From: Shewanella sp.
Lineage (GTDB): Bacteria; Pseudomonadota; Gammaproteobacteria; Enterobacterales; Shewanellaceae
Direction: 5' to 3'
Length of the DNA: 6,189 nucleotides
NCBI GenBank assembly: GCA_004195335.1
Contig: SDWK01000322.1
Location: 1 to 6,189 of the forward strand
Positions 1 to 5,974 of the stretch are shown here, in pieces; the stretch's first letter is position 1; each line of letters opens with the position of its first letter. The position numbers were made by a program, and so were the translations under genes. The notes beneath the pieces were generated by a model, which searched no databases, was not told the DNA's origin, and saw only the letters and a program-made list of their open reading frames with translations.

Positions 1-504
1 CTGTGAAGTACCTTTTTGCGCAGTAGCTTTCTCAAGAGTACCTTGAGTCTGTTGCAAGGAATCATCAGCAACAGCCTCTATCAGCGCATGATCCGATGTC
101 GAAGAGCTGGCAAGAAAGGGGGCGATGACACGATTGTAAGCAAAACTGGCGATGGCCAGCACGACCATCATGATCCCTATGCGGTAGAGAATAGGCCTGA
201 TTGGCGTACTGTGTTTAGGCATAGATTTAGCTTGGCCCCGTGTTTGACCTTCTACATCCGCATCAGCTTTGACTTCGACACCTTCGATGTTCGCCTCAAT
301 AGCATTGAGTTTACCGCCGGGTTTATGCTCAATTTGAAAGAAGATGGTATCTCCTTCCTGTGGCCTCCGGCTCATATGCCTAAGTTGGGATACATGAATA
401 AAGACATCGGTTTGCGACTCTGAACCTGTTTCAAGTTCAATAAAACCGAAGCCTTTGTCGTCCTTCCACCGAACTAAGGTGCCTTTTACAATTTGGTTAT
501 GCAT
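1..504 (-). CDS. Cold-shock-domain protein with a C-terminal membrane segment (partial, 3' end outside window)
   Basis: The frame is open for 168 codons from an ATG at 504 to the left edge, so the C-terminus is missing. Residues 5-75 form a cold-shock (OB-fold) nucleic-acid-binding domain: RNP1-like KGFGFI at 17-22 and RNP2-like DVFIHVS at 33-39, followed by a QEGDTIFFQIE strand. A charged linker (76-103) leads to one hydrophobic segment at about 104-127 (PILYRIGIMMVVLAIASFAY), then a polar Ser/Gln/Thr-rich tail. The start is backed by a purine-rich GAAAGAAGAG about 5 bases upstream. Known families with this layout carry either a DUF1294 membrane domain or a short excalibur-type domain after the membrane segment. 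The long polar linker after a single helix favours the excalibur type, but that part is off the window. Inferred role: a membrane-tethered RNA- or ssDNA-binding protein rather than a free CspA-type chaperone. It is codirectional with the FlxA-like gene, 116 bases downstream of it; cotranscription is unproven. Confidence 0.8.
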   Translation of the reverse strand, partial: MHNQIVKGTLVRWKDDKGFGFIELETGSESQTDVFIHVSQLRHMSRRPQEGDTIFFQIEHKPGGKLNAIEANIEGVEVKADADVEGQTRGQAKSMPKHSTPIRPILYRIGIMMVVLAIASFAYNRVIAPFLASSSTSDHALIEAVADDSLQQTQGTLEKATAQKGTSQ

Positions 505-585
505 TTAACTCTTCTTTCTCATACACAGCTGGCAGATAATGCCGTCAAATGTACTCCTAAATACAAGAATAAAATAGAAAAATAG

Positions 586-617
586 GAGGCCTCAGATTGA
601 TAACAATAAAAGCCTCT
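586..617 (-). terminator. Weak candidate terminator after the FlxA-like gene
   Basis: Read on the minus strand just after the stop at 621, GAGGC (613-617) can pair with GCCTC (586-590) across a 22-base loop, followed by CTATTTTT. The stem is short and the loop large, so termination would be inefficient. The left arm is also part of a GAGGCCTC palindrome (586-593), which could compete. Called only on position and the T-rich tail. Confidence 0.25.
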
Positions 618-620
618 CGA

Positions 621-1082
621 TTAAGCGATTCCCGCTTGCTCTTTTCTCTCCAGCTCAATTTTCATATTAGTCAGATCCATGAGTTGAGCCGTAACTACAG
701 CAATTTCTGACTCCAATGCATCACGTTTCTTTTCGCCAGCCTCGCTCTTATCACCTGCCAACTCTTTAAGCTCCTGTTTAAGCTTCTCGAGTTTCTCCTT
801 CGCAGCTTCTATCATCTCATCAATTTTTTTCTTAGGCTTCTCTGAAGCCTCCGTCGATTGAGCTTCCGCTGATTGAGCATGGAGCTTGCTCCCCGACTCA
901 GAGGCCAGTGCATCTCTTCCCTCTTTGGAGATGGAAACGCGGCTATCGCCTTGAGCAGGAGTTGCTCCCTGAGAGGGGTCACTTCCTCCTTCAGCAAGCG
1001 GTTTTGTGGAAGATTCGACCTTAGCTTGGCTAATCCCCCCGCTGGAAGATGAATTATTCAAGTTCATTCCTGACACGTTCAT
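621..1082 (-). CDS. Probable FlxA-like small flagellar-regulon protein (coiled coil)
   Basis: A 153-residue hydrophilic protein with no signal peptide or membrane segment. Residues 1-80 are low-complexity (Ser, Gly, Ala, Gln) and contain DSRVSISKEGRDAL at 46-59, a D-x-V-x-[IL]-S pattern seen in several small flagellar proteins. Residues 84-148 are rich in Lys, Glu and Leu with heptad-like spacing (IDEMIEAAKEKLEKLKQELK) and should form a coiled-coil hairpin with a break near 110-117. This resembles the FlxA-like family, whose E. coli member is a sigma-28-dependent gene of unknown biochemical function. The start ATG at 1082 has AAGGGA 6 bases upstream. A near-consensus FliA promoter lies about 50 bases upstream, which independently supports a flagellar-regulon role. 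The gene is divergent from metY. Family assignment is moderate, because low-complexity coiled coils match many things; the alternative is a lineage-specific hypothetical protein. Confidence 0.75.
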   Translation of the reverse strand: MNVSGMNLNNSSSSGGISQAKVESSTKPLAEGGSDPSQGATPAQGDSRVSISKEGRDALASESGSKLHAQSAEAQSTEASEKPKKKIDEMIEAAKEKLEKLKQELKELAGDKSEAGEKKRDALESEIAVVTAQLMDLTNMKIELERKEQAGIA

Positions 1083-1130
1083 AGCGATCCCTTAATAAAC
1101 TGCAACACAACATTCATAGTTGTATCATTG

Positions 1131-1157
1131 TTATCGGCCGCTTGGTAAGTAAGCTTA
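1131..1157 (-). promoter_or_regulatory. Sigma-28 (FliA) promoter for the FlxA-like gene
   Basis: On the minus strand the sequence reads TAAGCTTA (1150-1157), 11 bases, then GCCGATAA (1131-1138). The -10 matches the FliA consensus GCCGATAA at 8 of 8 and the -35 matches TAAAGTTT at 5 of 8, with the canonical 11-base spacer. Transcription would start near 1124, giving a leader of about 40 bases before the ATG at 1082. Orientation and distance both fit the FlxA-like gene and no other gene. Confidence 0.75.
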
Positions 1158-1235
1158 TGTAAGCAATGAAAATAATTGTGAGATTGCTTATTTTTCCATG
1201 ACTTATGTTTTTTATTAGACAGGTAAATAAAAGTT

Positions 1236-1264
1236 TAGACTTCTAGACGTCTATTTGTTATGTT
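1236..1264 (+). promoter_or_regulatory. Candidate sigma-70 promoter of metY
   Basis: TAGACT (1236-1241, 4 of 6 to TTGACA) is separated by 17 bases from TATGTT (1259-1264, 4 of 6 to TATAAT). A start near 1271 would give a leader of about 27 bases with the AGGAAGAG ribosome binding site. The elements are individually weak, but position and spacing fit, and the -35 lies inside the MetJ operator, as expected for a MetJ-repressed promoter. Confidence 0.45.
1237..1252 (+). promoter_or_regulatory. MetJ operator: two tandem met boxes
   Basis: AGACTTCT (1237-1244, 7 of 8) directly abuts AGACGTCT (1245-1252, 8 of 8 to the met-box consensus). MetJ binds cooperatively to two or more adjacent 8-bp boxes, with S-adenosylmethionine as corepressor. 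A third, degenerate box in register may precede them (AAAAGTTT, 1229-1236, 5 of 8). The site lies 45-61 bases upstream of the metY start and covers its likely -35. Confidence 0.85.
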
Positions 1265-1297
1265 CGACTTTCACACAAAGGAATAGGAAGAGACAAT

Positions 1298-2587
1298 ATG
1301 AAACTCGAATCATTGGCGCTTCACCACGGATATGAATCTGAAGCGACGACTAAAGCGGCGGCGGTGCCCATCTACCAGACGACCTCCTATACCTTCGATA
1401 ATACCCAACATGGCGCCGATCTCTTCGATCTCAAAGTACCGGGTAACATCTACACCCGAATAATGAATCCCACCACCGATGTGTTAGAGCAGCGATTAGC
1501 CGCCATTGAGGGAGGGGTTGGTGCACTAGCATTGGCATCTGGTATGGCTGCAATAACCTATGCCATTCAGGCACTGACTCAGGTCGGCGACAATATAGTC
1601 AGTACCAGTCAACTCTACGGTGGTACCTACAACTTGTTTGCCCACACCTTGCCACGCCAAGGGGTGGAAGTACGCATGGCAGGTTTCGATGACTTCGACG
1701 GTTTGGAAGCTTTGATCGATGACAATACCAAGGCACTTTTTTGTGAGTCTATCGGTAACCCAGCGGGTAATATTGTCGACCTTGAGCATCTGGCCACTAT
1801 CGCCCATAAGCATGGCGTGCCTCTGATTGTCGATAATACCGTGGCAACCCCGGTACTGTGTAAGCCGTTTGATTTTGGCGCCGATATCGTTGTTCACTCA
1901 CTAACAAAGTATATCGGCGGCCATGGCACGACCATTGGCGGCGTGATTATCGACTCAGGCAAATTTGACTGGAGCGCTGAGCCAGTTCGTTTCGCGCTTC
2001 TGAACGAACCAGACCCTTCCTACCACGGTGTGGTTTACACTCAGGCCTTTGGACCTGCCGCCTTTATCGGTCGCTGCCGCGTCGTACCGTTGCGTAATAC
2101 CGGAGCGGCACTTGCACCTCAGAGCGCCTTCCTGCTGCTACAGGGCCTGGAAACGCTATCACTGAGAATGGAACGTCATTGCAGCAACGCGCTGGCCTTA
2201 GCCCATTACCTAGAACAGCACCCCAAGGTGAGTTGGGTCAATTATGCGGCACTTCCCAATAGCCCCTTCCAGGATAACTGCCACAAGATCACCGGTGGTA
2301 AAGCCTCTGGGATCATCAGTTTTGGAATAAAATCGACTCAAGCAGGTGGCGGTAAAATCGCTGGCGGACACTTTATCGATGGCCTTAAAATGATATTGCG
2401 GTTGGTCAACATCGGCGATGCTAAATCCCTTGCCTGCCATCCGGCTTCGACCACCCACAGACAGTTAGATGCAACCGAACTGGCTAAGGCTGGCGTAAGT
2501 GAGGATTTGATCCGGATCTCAGTCGGTATCGAACATATCGATGACATCATTGCCGATGTCTCGCAGGCTCTGGAACAAGCGAGCTAG
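1298..2587 (+). CDS. metY: O-acetylhomoserine sulfhydrylase (aminocarboxypropyltransferase), PLP-dependent
   Basis: A cytosolic PLP enzyme of the Cys/Met-metabolism family (fold type I), expected to make homocysteine from O-acetylhomoserine and sulfide, a direct-sulfhydrylation route to methionine. At 429 residues it is full length. Visible hallmarks: Y52 and R54 in IYTRIMNPT (contacting PLP phosphate of the neighbouring subunit), SGM at 81-83 in the phosphate-binding loop, the Y107 ring-stacking tyrosine in QLYGGTY, D179 in IVDNT (pyridine nitrogen), and the Schiff-base lysine K204 in HSLTKYIGGHG. The C-terminal NIGDAKSLACHPASTTHRQ and the insert around 228-275 favour MetY over the shorter MetB/MetC/MetZ paralogues. 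The ATG at 1298 has AGGAAGAG about 6 bases upstream. It is a single-gene unit preceded by a MetJ operator, so expression should fall when methionine and SAM are plentiful. I see no missing residue or break. Confidence 0.93.
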   Translation: MKLESLALHHGYESEATTKAAAVPIYQTTSYTFDNTQHGADLFDLKVPGNIYTRIMNPTTDVLEQRLAAIEGGVGALALASGMAAITYAIQALTQVGDNIVSTSQLYGGTYNLFAHTLPRQGVEVRMAGFDDFDGLEALIDDNTKALFCESIGNPAGNIVDLEHLATIAHKHGVPLIVDNTVATPVLCKPFDFGADIVVHSLTKYIGGHGTTIGGVIIDSGKFDWSAEPVRFALLNEPDPSYHGVVYTQAFGPAAFIGRCRVVPLRNTGAALAPQSAFLLLQGLETLSLRMERHCSNALALAHYLEQHPKVSWVNYAALPNSPFQDNCHKITGGKASGIISFGIKSTQAGGGKIAGGHFIDGLKMILRLVNIGDAKSLACHPASTTHRQLDATELAKAGVSEDLIRISVGIEHIDDIIADVSQALEQAS

Positions 2588-2778
2588 TGCCAGCCCTATC
2601 ATAAGGCAATGCCCATCGACTCCCCTCTTTGAGTTTTGGCTACGGGTCCCCTTTTATCGGGTATCTGCAGCCTAACTCAAACAGCCTAAACCAAAGATAA
2701 ACCTCAAATGTCTAATCCAAGCTTTATACATAGATAAATAACGCATAACCCACAAGGTGAATAGTCAAAAATAACCTT
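2588..2778. other. Gap after metY with no gene
   Basis: No credible reading frame and no strong terminator. The best metY terminator candidate is ACTC (2619-2622) pairing with GAGT (2631-2634) followed by TTT, which is too weak to call with confidence. The remainder is AT-rich upstream sequence of the GAF-GGDEF-EAL gene. Confidence 0.5.
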
Positions 2779-2801
2779 TAAGGGCATGAGCTAAGCCCTT
2801 A
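2779..2801. promoter_or_regulatory. Perfect 7+7 bp dyad upstream of the EAL gene
   Basis: TAAGGGC (2779-2785), a 9-base spacer, then GCCCTTA (2795-2801). No T-run follows on either strand, so a terminator is unlikely. The right arm overlaps the proposed -35 (2799-2804), so if that promoter is right, the dyad lies upstream of the transcript and would act as DNA, for example as an operator for a dimeric regulator. The regulator is not identifiable. Confidence 0.4.
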
Positions 2802-2827
2802 CCAGTCTTCAATAAAGCAGCTATAGT
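2799..2827 (+). promoter_or_regulatory. Candidate sigma-70 promoter of the GAF-GGDEF-EAL gene
   Basis: TTACCA (2799-2804, 4 of 6) and TATAGT (2822-2827, 5 of 6) are separated by exactly 17 bases. A start near 2834 would give a leader of about 30 bases before the ATG at 2865. Confidence 0.5.
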
Positions 2828-2864
2828 TTACTAATGGGAGTCAATCGCAAAGGACAGTTGCAAG

Positions 2865-4802
2865 ATGATGAACAAGACCAAGGAACGGTATTTACAAGAC
2901 GATGATGTGCTGAATGACATATCGGTTCATACCGCCGAGATATGCGTGCCCGATGATATTTTCAATAGCTGGCAGCAGACACTGGATCTGATCTCTGAGA
3001 TTGTTAATACGCCAGCCGTGCTCATTATGCGAATACACAAAAATGACAATAAAATGGAGGTATTTGCCAGCAGCAAGAGCACCGGGAACCCCTATCATCG
3101 CCACGACAACGATAACTTAGGCAATGGCCTTTACTGCGAAACGGTTATTGCCCAAAACGCTGAGTTACACATTCCCAATGCCTTAAAAGACAGCTACTGG
3201 GATCATAACCCAGATATAAAACTCGGCATGATAGCCTACTGTGGCTTGCCCTTACTCTGGCCCGATAACACCCCCTTCGGTACCATATGTATGCTCGACA
3301 ATAAGGACCATCATTACAGCCATAAATTTAGGCACCTGTTAGCCCGATTTCAAGAAGCGGTAGTCACCAATCTTGCCACCTTATACCAGCAGGAAAAACT
3401 GCGACACCTGAACCAAACCCTCGATAAAAAAGTGCAGATCAGAACCCATGAGTTGGCCGAACTGAGCACAAAACTTATCCGGGAGATAGAGAACAGAACT
3501 TCGGCAGAATATACCCTCGAATACAGTAAAATCTATGATGAACTCACGGGGCTCCCTAAGCGTGTTAGCCTGCTCGATTCGCTGACTCAAATGCTGAAAC
3601 AGAGCAAAGCGACACAAACTGTCACGGTACTCTGTTTTAGTCTGCGAAAATTCAAATCGATTAACGACAGTTATGGCTATCTCATCGGCGATAAAGTGCT
3701 TGCTCAATTTAGCCAAAGAGTAAAACAGTACTTAGATAAGGATACCTTAATCGCCCGAATTGCCGGCTCTGAATTTGTCATCGCCCATTCTCATAGAAAA
3801 ACGGCGAGCAATGAGCTGGAACTCATTCCTAAAATATTAGCCTGCTGTAACGCCCCTTTTACTCTTGCAGGGTTCACCATTACGGTTCCCTCCTGTATGG
3901 GGGTTGCCCAGTACCCAACTGATGCAAACACGGCAGAAGAGTTACTGCAAAAATCCAGCGCCGCCATGAGCATAAGTAAAACCGAAGGCGCCAGTTATAG
4001 CTTTTTCAATCAAGATACTCAGTCAAAGATAGAGCAGCGATATCAACTGGAGTCTCATCTGGTCGATGCGCTAAATAATCGAGAGTTATATCTGAACTAT
4101 CAACCTTTAGTCTGCTTAAAGACACATAAAATACTCGGCGCAGAGGCTCTGCTGCGATGGCGCAACCCCGTCTTGGGACAGGTACCTCCAGACAAGTTTA
4201 TTAATTTAGCCGAGCGTAATGGTCAGATTATCGAGATAGGTAACTTCGTACTCCATAGTGCATTGGCACAGGCAGCACATTGGCAAGCCGTACAGCAAAG
4301 AGAGTTTAGAATTGCCATCAACATATCGCCACTTCAGTTCAGGGCGCTAAACTTTGCCGATCATATCGCCGATCTGCTCACCCTGTACCAATTACCAGCC
4401 AGCTCGTTAGAACTCGAGATCACCGAAGGAATTCTGTTACAGGATGAACACTTAGCTCATGACTCGATTAAAAAATTACAAGCTCTGGGAATACGTATCT
4501 CCCTCGATGATTTCGGTACCGGGTACTCTTCATTAAGCTATCTGCAGAAATACTCATTTAACACCCTAAAAATCGATCGCTGCTTTATTACCAATCTGGA
4601 GAAGAATCAGCAAGACAGGGAACTCACCAGGGCCATTATCGCCATGGGTAAGAAGCTTAATCTACATGTGATTGCCGAGGGGGTTGAAACACAAGAGCAA
4701 GATAGGTTTATCCGCAATGAAGAGTGTGATTATGGTCAGGGCTATTTATACGGCAAACCGACCAGCGCCGAAGAGTTCGAAGCTCACTATCTGACGAGCT
4801 AA
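2865..4802 (+). CDS. Cytoplasmic GAF-GGDEF(degenerate)-EAL protein, probable c-di-GMP phosphodiesterase
   Basis: 645 residues, no signal peptide or membrane helix. Domains in order: GAF sensor (about 30-175), coiled-coil signalling helix (about 176-222), GGDEF domain (about 223-385), EAL domain (about 392-643). The GGDEF signature is AGSEF (300-304), and the upstream metal site reads FSLRKFK (258-264) where active enzymes have D-x-D-x-FK, so both metal-binding aspartates are replaced. No RxxD inhibitory site precedes it. Cyclase activity is therefore unlikely. In the EAL domain the expected catalytic set is present: E427 (EALLRW), N486 (INIS), the LELEITE glutamate (about 518), D548-D549 (DDFGTGYSS), K569 (LKIDR), E605 (AEGVET) and Q625 (GQGYLY), so it should hydrolyse c-di-GMP to pGpG. 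The degenerate domain may bind GTP and tune the EAL, as known for some composite proteins. The GAF ligand is unknown. Start: AAGGA lies 10 bases before the first of two ATGs, favouring that one. The gene stands alone, with the next gene convergent. Confidence 0.9.
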   Translation: MMNKTKERYLQDDDVLNDISVHTAEICVPDDIFNSWQQTLDLISEIVNTPAVLIMRIHKNDNKMEVFASSKSTGNPYHRHDNDNLGNGLYCETVIAQNAELHIPNALKDSYWDHNPDIKLGMIAYCGLPLLWPDNTPFGTICMLDNKDHHYSHKFRHLLARFQEAVVTNLATLYQQEKLRHLNQTLDKKVQIRTHELAELSTKLIREIENRTSAEYTLEYSKIYDELTGLPKRVSLLDSLTQMLKQSKATQTVTVLCFSLRKFKSINDSYGYLIGDKVLAQFSQRVKQYLDKDTLIARIAGSEFVIAHSHRKTASNELELIPKILACCNAPFTLAGFTITVPSCMGVAQYPTDANTAEELLQKSSAAMSISKTEGASYSFFNQDTQSKIEQRYQLESHLVDALNNRELYLNYQPLVCLKTHKILGAEALLRWRNPVLGQVPPDKFINLAERNGQIIEIGNFVLHSALAQAAHWQAVQQREFRIAINISPLQFRALNFADHIADLLTLYQLPASSLELEITEGILLQDEHLAHDSIKKLQALGIRISLDDFGTGYSSLSYLQKYSFNTLKIDRCFITNLEKNQQDRELTRAIIAMGKKLNLHVIAEGVETQEQDRFIRNEECDYGQGYLYGKPTSAEEFEAHYLTS

Positions 4803-4812
4803 TACTCATTCT

Positions 4813-4838
4813 AATCAATCATTGCAATCAATCATTGC
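4813..4838. repeat. Perfect 13-bp tandem duplication just after the EAL gene
   Basis: AATCAATCATTGC occurs twice head to tail (4813-4825 and 4826-4838) with no mismatch. It starts 10 bases after the EAL stop codon. It is most simply a slippage or end-joining scar in noncoding DNA. Confidence 0.85.
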
Positions 4839-4847
4839 AGATAACAG

Positions 4848-4882
4848 TTCGGGTAACGATGCCACAGATACCGTTATCCGAA
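4848..4882. repeat. 11-bp inverted repeat between the convergent genes
   Basis: TTCGGGTAACG (4848-4858) and CGTTATCCGAA (4872-4882) pair over 11 positions, with a single G-U in the plus-strand RNA, around a 13-base loop. It could work as a factor-assisted stop for either convergent transcript, but no T-run follows on either strand. The right arm contains the stop codon of the DUF6765 stub. An imperfect copy of that arm, CCGTTATCGAA (4893-4903), lies inside the stub's coding sequence. Confidence 0.6.
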
Positions 4883-5035
4883 ATACATGGCTCCGTTATC
4901 GAATCGGAGAACACCCCAATTGGTTGCATCATCAACATATTGGGCGCTATAGGCGATAACCTGTGCATCATATGCCGTAAAACCAGCTAACCTTGCCGCT
5001 ATATAGGTTAATCCATGATGTCCATCTATCTGCAT
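4874..5035 (-). pseudogene. Truncated 5' remnant of a DUF6765-type gene
   Basis: 53 codons starting with MQIDGHHGLTY and including ARLAGF (15-19 region), DAQVIAYSAQYVDDATN (23-39) and RFDNGAMY (44-51). This matches my memory of the N-terminus of DUF6765-family proteins, which are normally several hundred residues long; their function is not established. Here the frame ends three codons after NGAM, and neither the stop region nor the other frames downstream continue the family, so about six-sevenths or more of the gene is missing. The ATG at 5035 is preferred over an in-frame upstream ATG at 5062 because TAAGGAT lies 6-7 bases before it and the family begins at MQID or similar. The stop TAA sits in TTCGGATAACGG, a near-copy of TTCGATAACGG, which encodes FDNG 22 bases earlier. 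It may be transcribed but is unlikely to be functional. The alternative is a genuine short paralogue. Confidence 0.6.
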
Positions 5036-5159
5036 AACAATATCCTTATCTGTCCCAATCAAGCTTCATAACTTTCACAAGTTAGCAGTTAAGCACCTTT
5101 AACTTCATGCCGGTGTTCGTGTCACCGCCAGTATCTTACGGCGCAACCTTAGGAGCTGC
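5036..5159. other. Short intergenic gap between the DUF599 gene and the stub
   Basis: The only structure I see is CGGTG (5111-5115) / CACCG (5123-5127) with a 7-base loop, lacking a T-run on either strand. It could weakly end the DUF599 transcript. No convincing promoter for the stub was found, so the stub may once have been read from the DUF599 promoter. Confidence 0.3.
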
Positions 5160-5894
5160 TCACTTCGATCGTGCGGCTATTTTTTTCTCTTCCTGCTCGT
5201 CTAACACCTGCATTCCCGATGTGATAGCCACCACCGCCTTAGAGTTAAACTCCCGCGCATATAGGGTATAGACCACAAACAGACTGGCCACGATAAACAG
5301 GGCCGGATGAAAAAACCAGCTCAAGACGGCCATCGCAAAGTAATAGGCTCGGAGTCCATAGTTGTATGAATGAGCGGCTTGATCTTGCACTATCGCCATC
5401 TGTTTTGCATAACAGCGAAGCTTCTCATCTGCACCGCCCGTTGGGTCAATGGGTGCGGCTCCGACCATCACATTAAGAAAACCATATTGACGCATCGACC
5501 AGGTAAACTGGAAAAAGGCCATCACGAAAATGAAGGTCAATACACTCAATTTCAGTTGGATCAGGGCATCATTAGGAGTCGCCGTATAGGGGATTGAAGC
5601 GATCACAGCCTCTAAGCGCTCAACCTGAGCAAATAATGTCAATACACCGGCAAGCACCAACATGGTTGTCGAGGCAAAGAAGGTAATATTACGTTCAAGA
5701 TTGGCGAGTAATGCCGCTTCACCTACTCTCATCTCACGAGTCATCAACTCATTCATCCAATGAATTCGATGTTTATGCAGACAACGGGCAATACAATTTG
5801 TGGTCTTGGCTTTGCGACGTGCAAAGGAGGTATAACCGACCCAGCAACAGATAAAACAGACAAATGAGATAAGATCTAACACAGTAAAAGCCAT
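5160..5894 (-). CDS. DUF599 family inner-membrane protein
   Basis: 244 residues with four hydrophobic segments at about 3-22, 70-89, 113-133 and 182-212, the last long enough for a hairpin or extended helix. The conserved DUF599 blocks are readable: FFASTTMLVLAG (72-83), FFQFTWSMRQYGF plus NVMVGAAP (127-148), and YNYGLRAYYFAMAVLSWFFHP (177-197). The C-terminus is a charged cytosolic tail ending EEKKIAARSK. Length fits the family (roughly 220-250). No function is established for DUF599, and no catalytic residues can be assigned. Start: the ATG at 5894 has TTAAGG 5 bases upstream and puts the first membrane helix right at the N-terminus. The frame stays open to a TTG at 5921, but that has no good ribosome binding site, so I use the ATG. 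It is convergent with the EAL gene and shows no functional partner here. Confidence 0.88.
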   Translation of the reverse strand: MAFTVLDLISFVCFICCWVGYTSFARRKAKTTNCIARCLHKHRIHWMNELMTREMRVGEAALLANLERNITFFASTTMLVLAGVLTLFAQVERLEAVIASIPYTATPNDALIQLKLSVLTFIFVMAFFQFTWSMRQYGFLNVMVGAAPIDPTGGADEKLRCYAKQMAIVQDQAAHSYNYGLRAYYFAMAVLSWFFHPALFIVASLFVVYTLYAREFNSKAVVAITSGMQVLDEQEEKKIAARSK

Positions 5895-5899
5895 AACAA

Positions 5900-5905
5900 C
5901 CTTAA
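5900..5905 (-). promoter_or_regulatory. Ribosome binding site that sets the DUF599 start
   Basis: TTAAGG on the minus strand, 5 bases before the ATG at 5894. It would lie inside the coding sequence if the upstream TTG (5921) were used, which argues for the shorter 244-residue product. Confidence 0.65.
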
Positions 5906-5974
5906 GAAAATTCAACACCAATCACTATTAAAGCAGTTTTAATCTTAGCTGGCCATGATCCGTGATAAACGCGC

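Noticed and set aside
16..423. 135-codon open frame on the plus strand
   Set aside because: Lies antisense to the cold-shock-domain gene, whose RNP motifs and ribosome binding site are clear; the translated product has no recognisable domain.
518..548. Possible promoter for the cold-shock-domain gene (TTGACG at 543-548, TATGAG at 518-523, minus strand)
   Set aside because: The spacer is 19 bases and the implied start leaves only about 7 bases before the ATG, cutting into the ribosome binding site.
812..997. Second minus-strand frame inside the FlxA-like gene
   Set aside because: Out-of-frame overlap with a better-supported gene that has a promoter and ribosome binding site; no family features.
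1526..1897. Open frames antisense to metY (also 2210-2458 and 2338-2550)
   Set aside because: Shadows of a strongly conserved enzyme gene; no ribosome binding site or recognisable protein motif.
2619..2637. Terminator for metY (ACTC/GAGT followed by TTT)
   Set aside because: A 4-bp stem with an 8-base loop is too weak to call.
3381..3716. Open frames antisense to the GAF-GGDEF-EAL gene (also 2892-3104 and 3791-3973)
   Set aside because: Entirely within a well-supported gene and without protein-family features.
4813..4838. Possible CRISPR or satellite from the 13-bp tandem units
   Set aside because: Only two units with no spacer; best viewed as a local duplication.
5370..5597. 75-codon plus-strand frame
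   Set aside because: Antisense to the DUF599 gene; no start signal or domain.
5895..5921. Upstream TTG start extending the DUF599 protein by nine residues
   Set aside because: The ribosome binding site TTAAGG lies inside this extension and is correctly spaced for the ATG at 5894.
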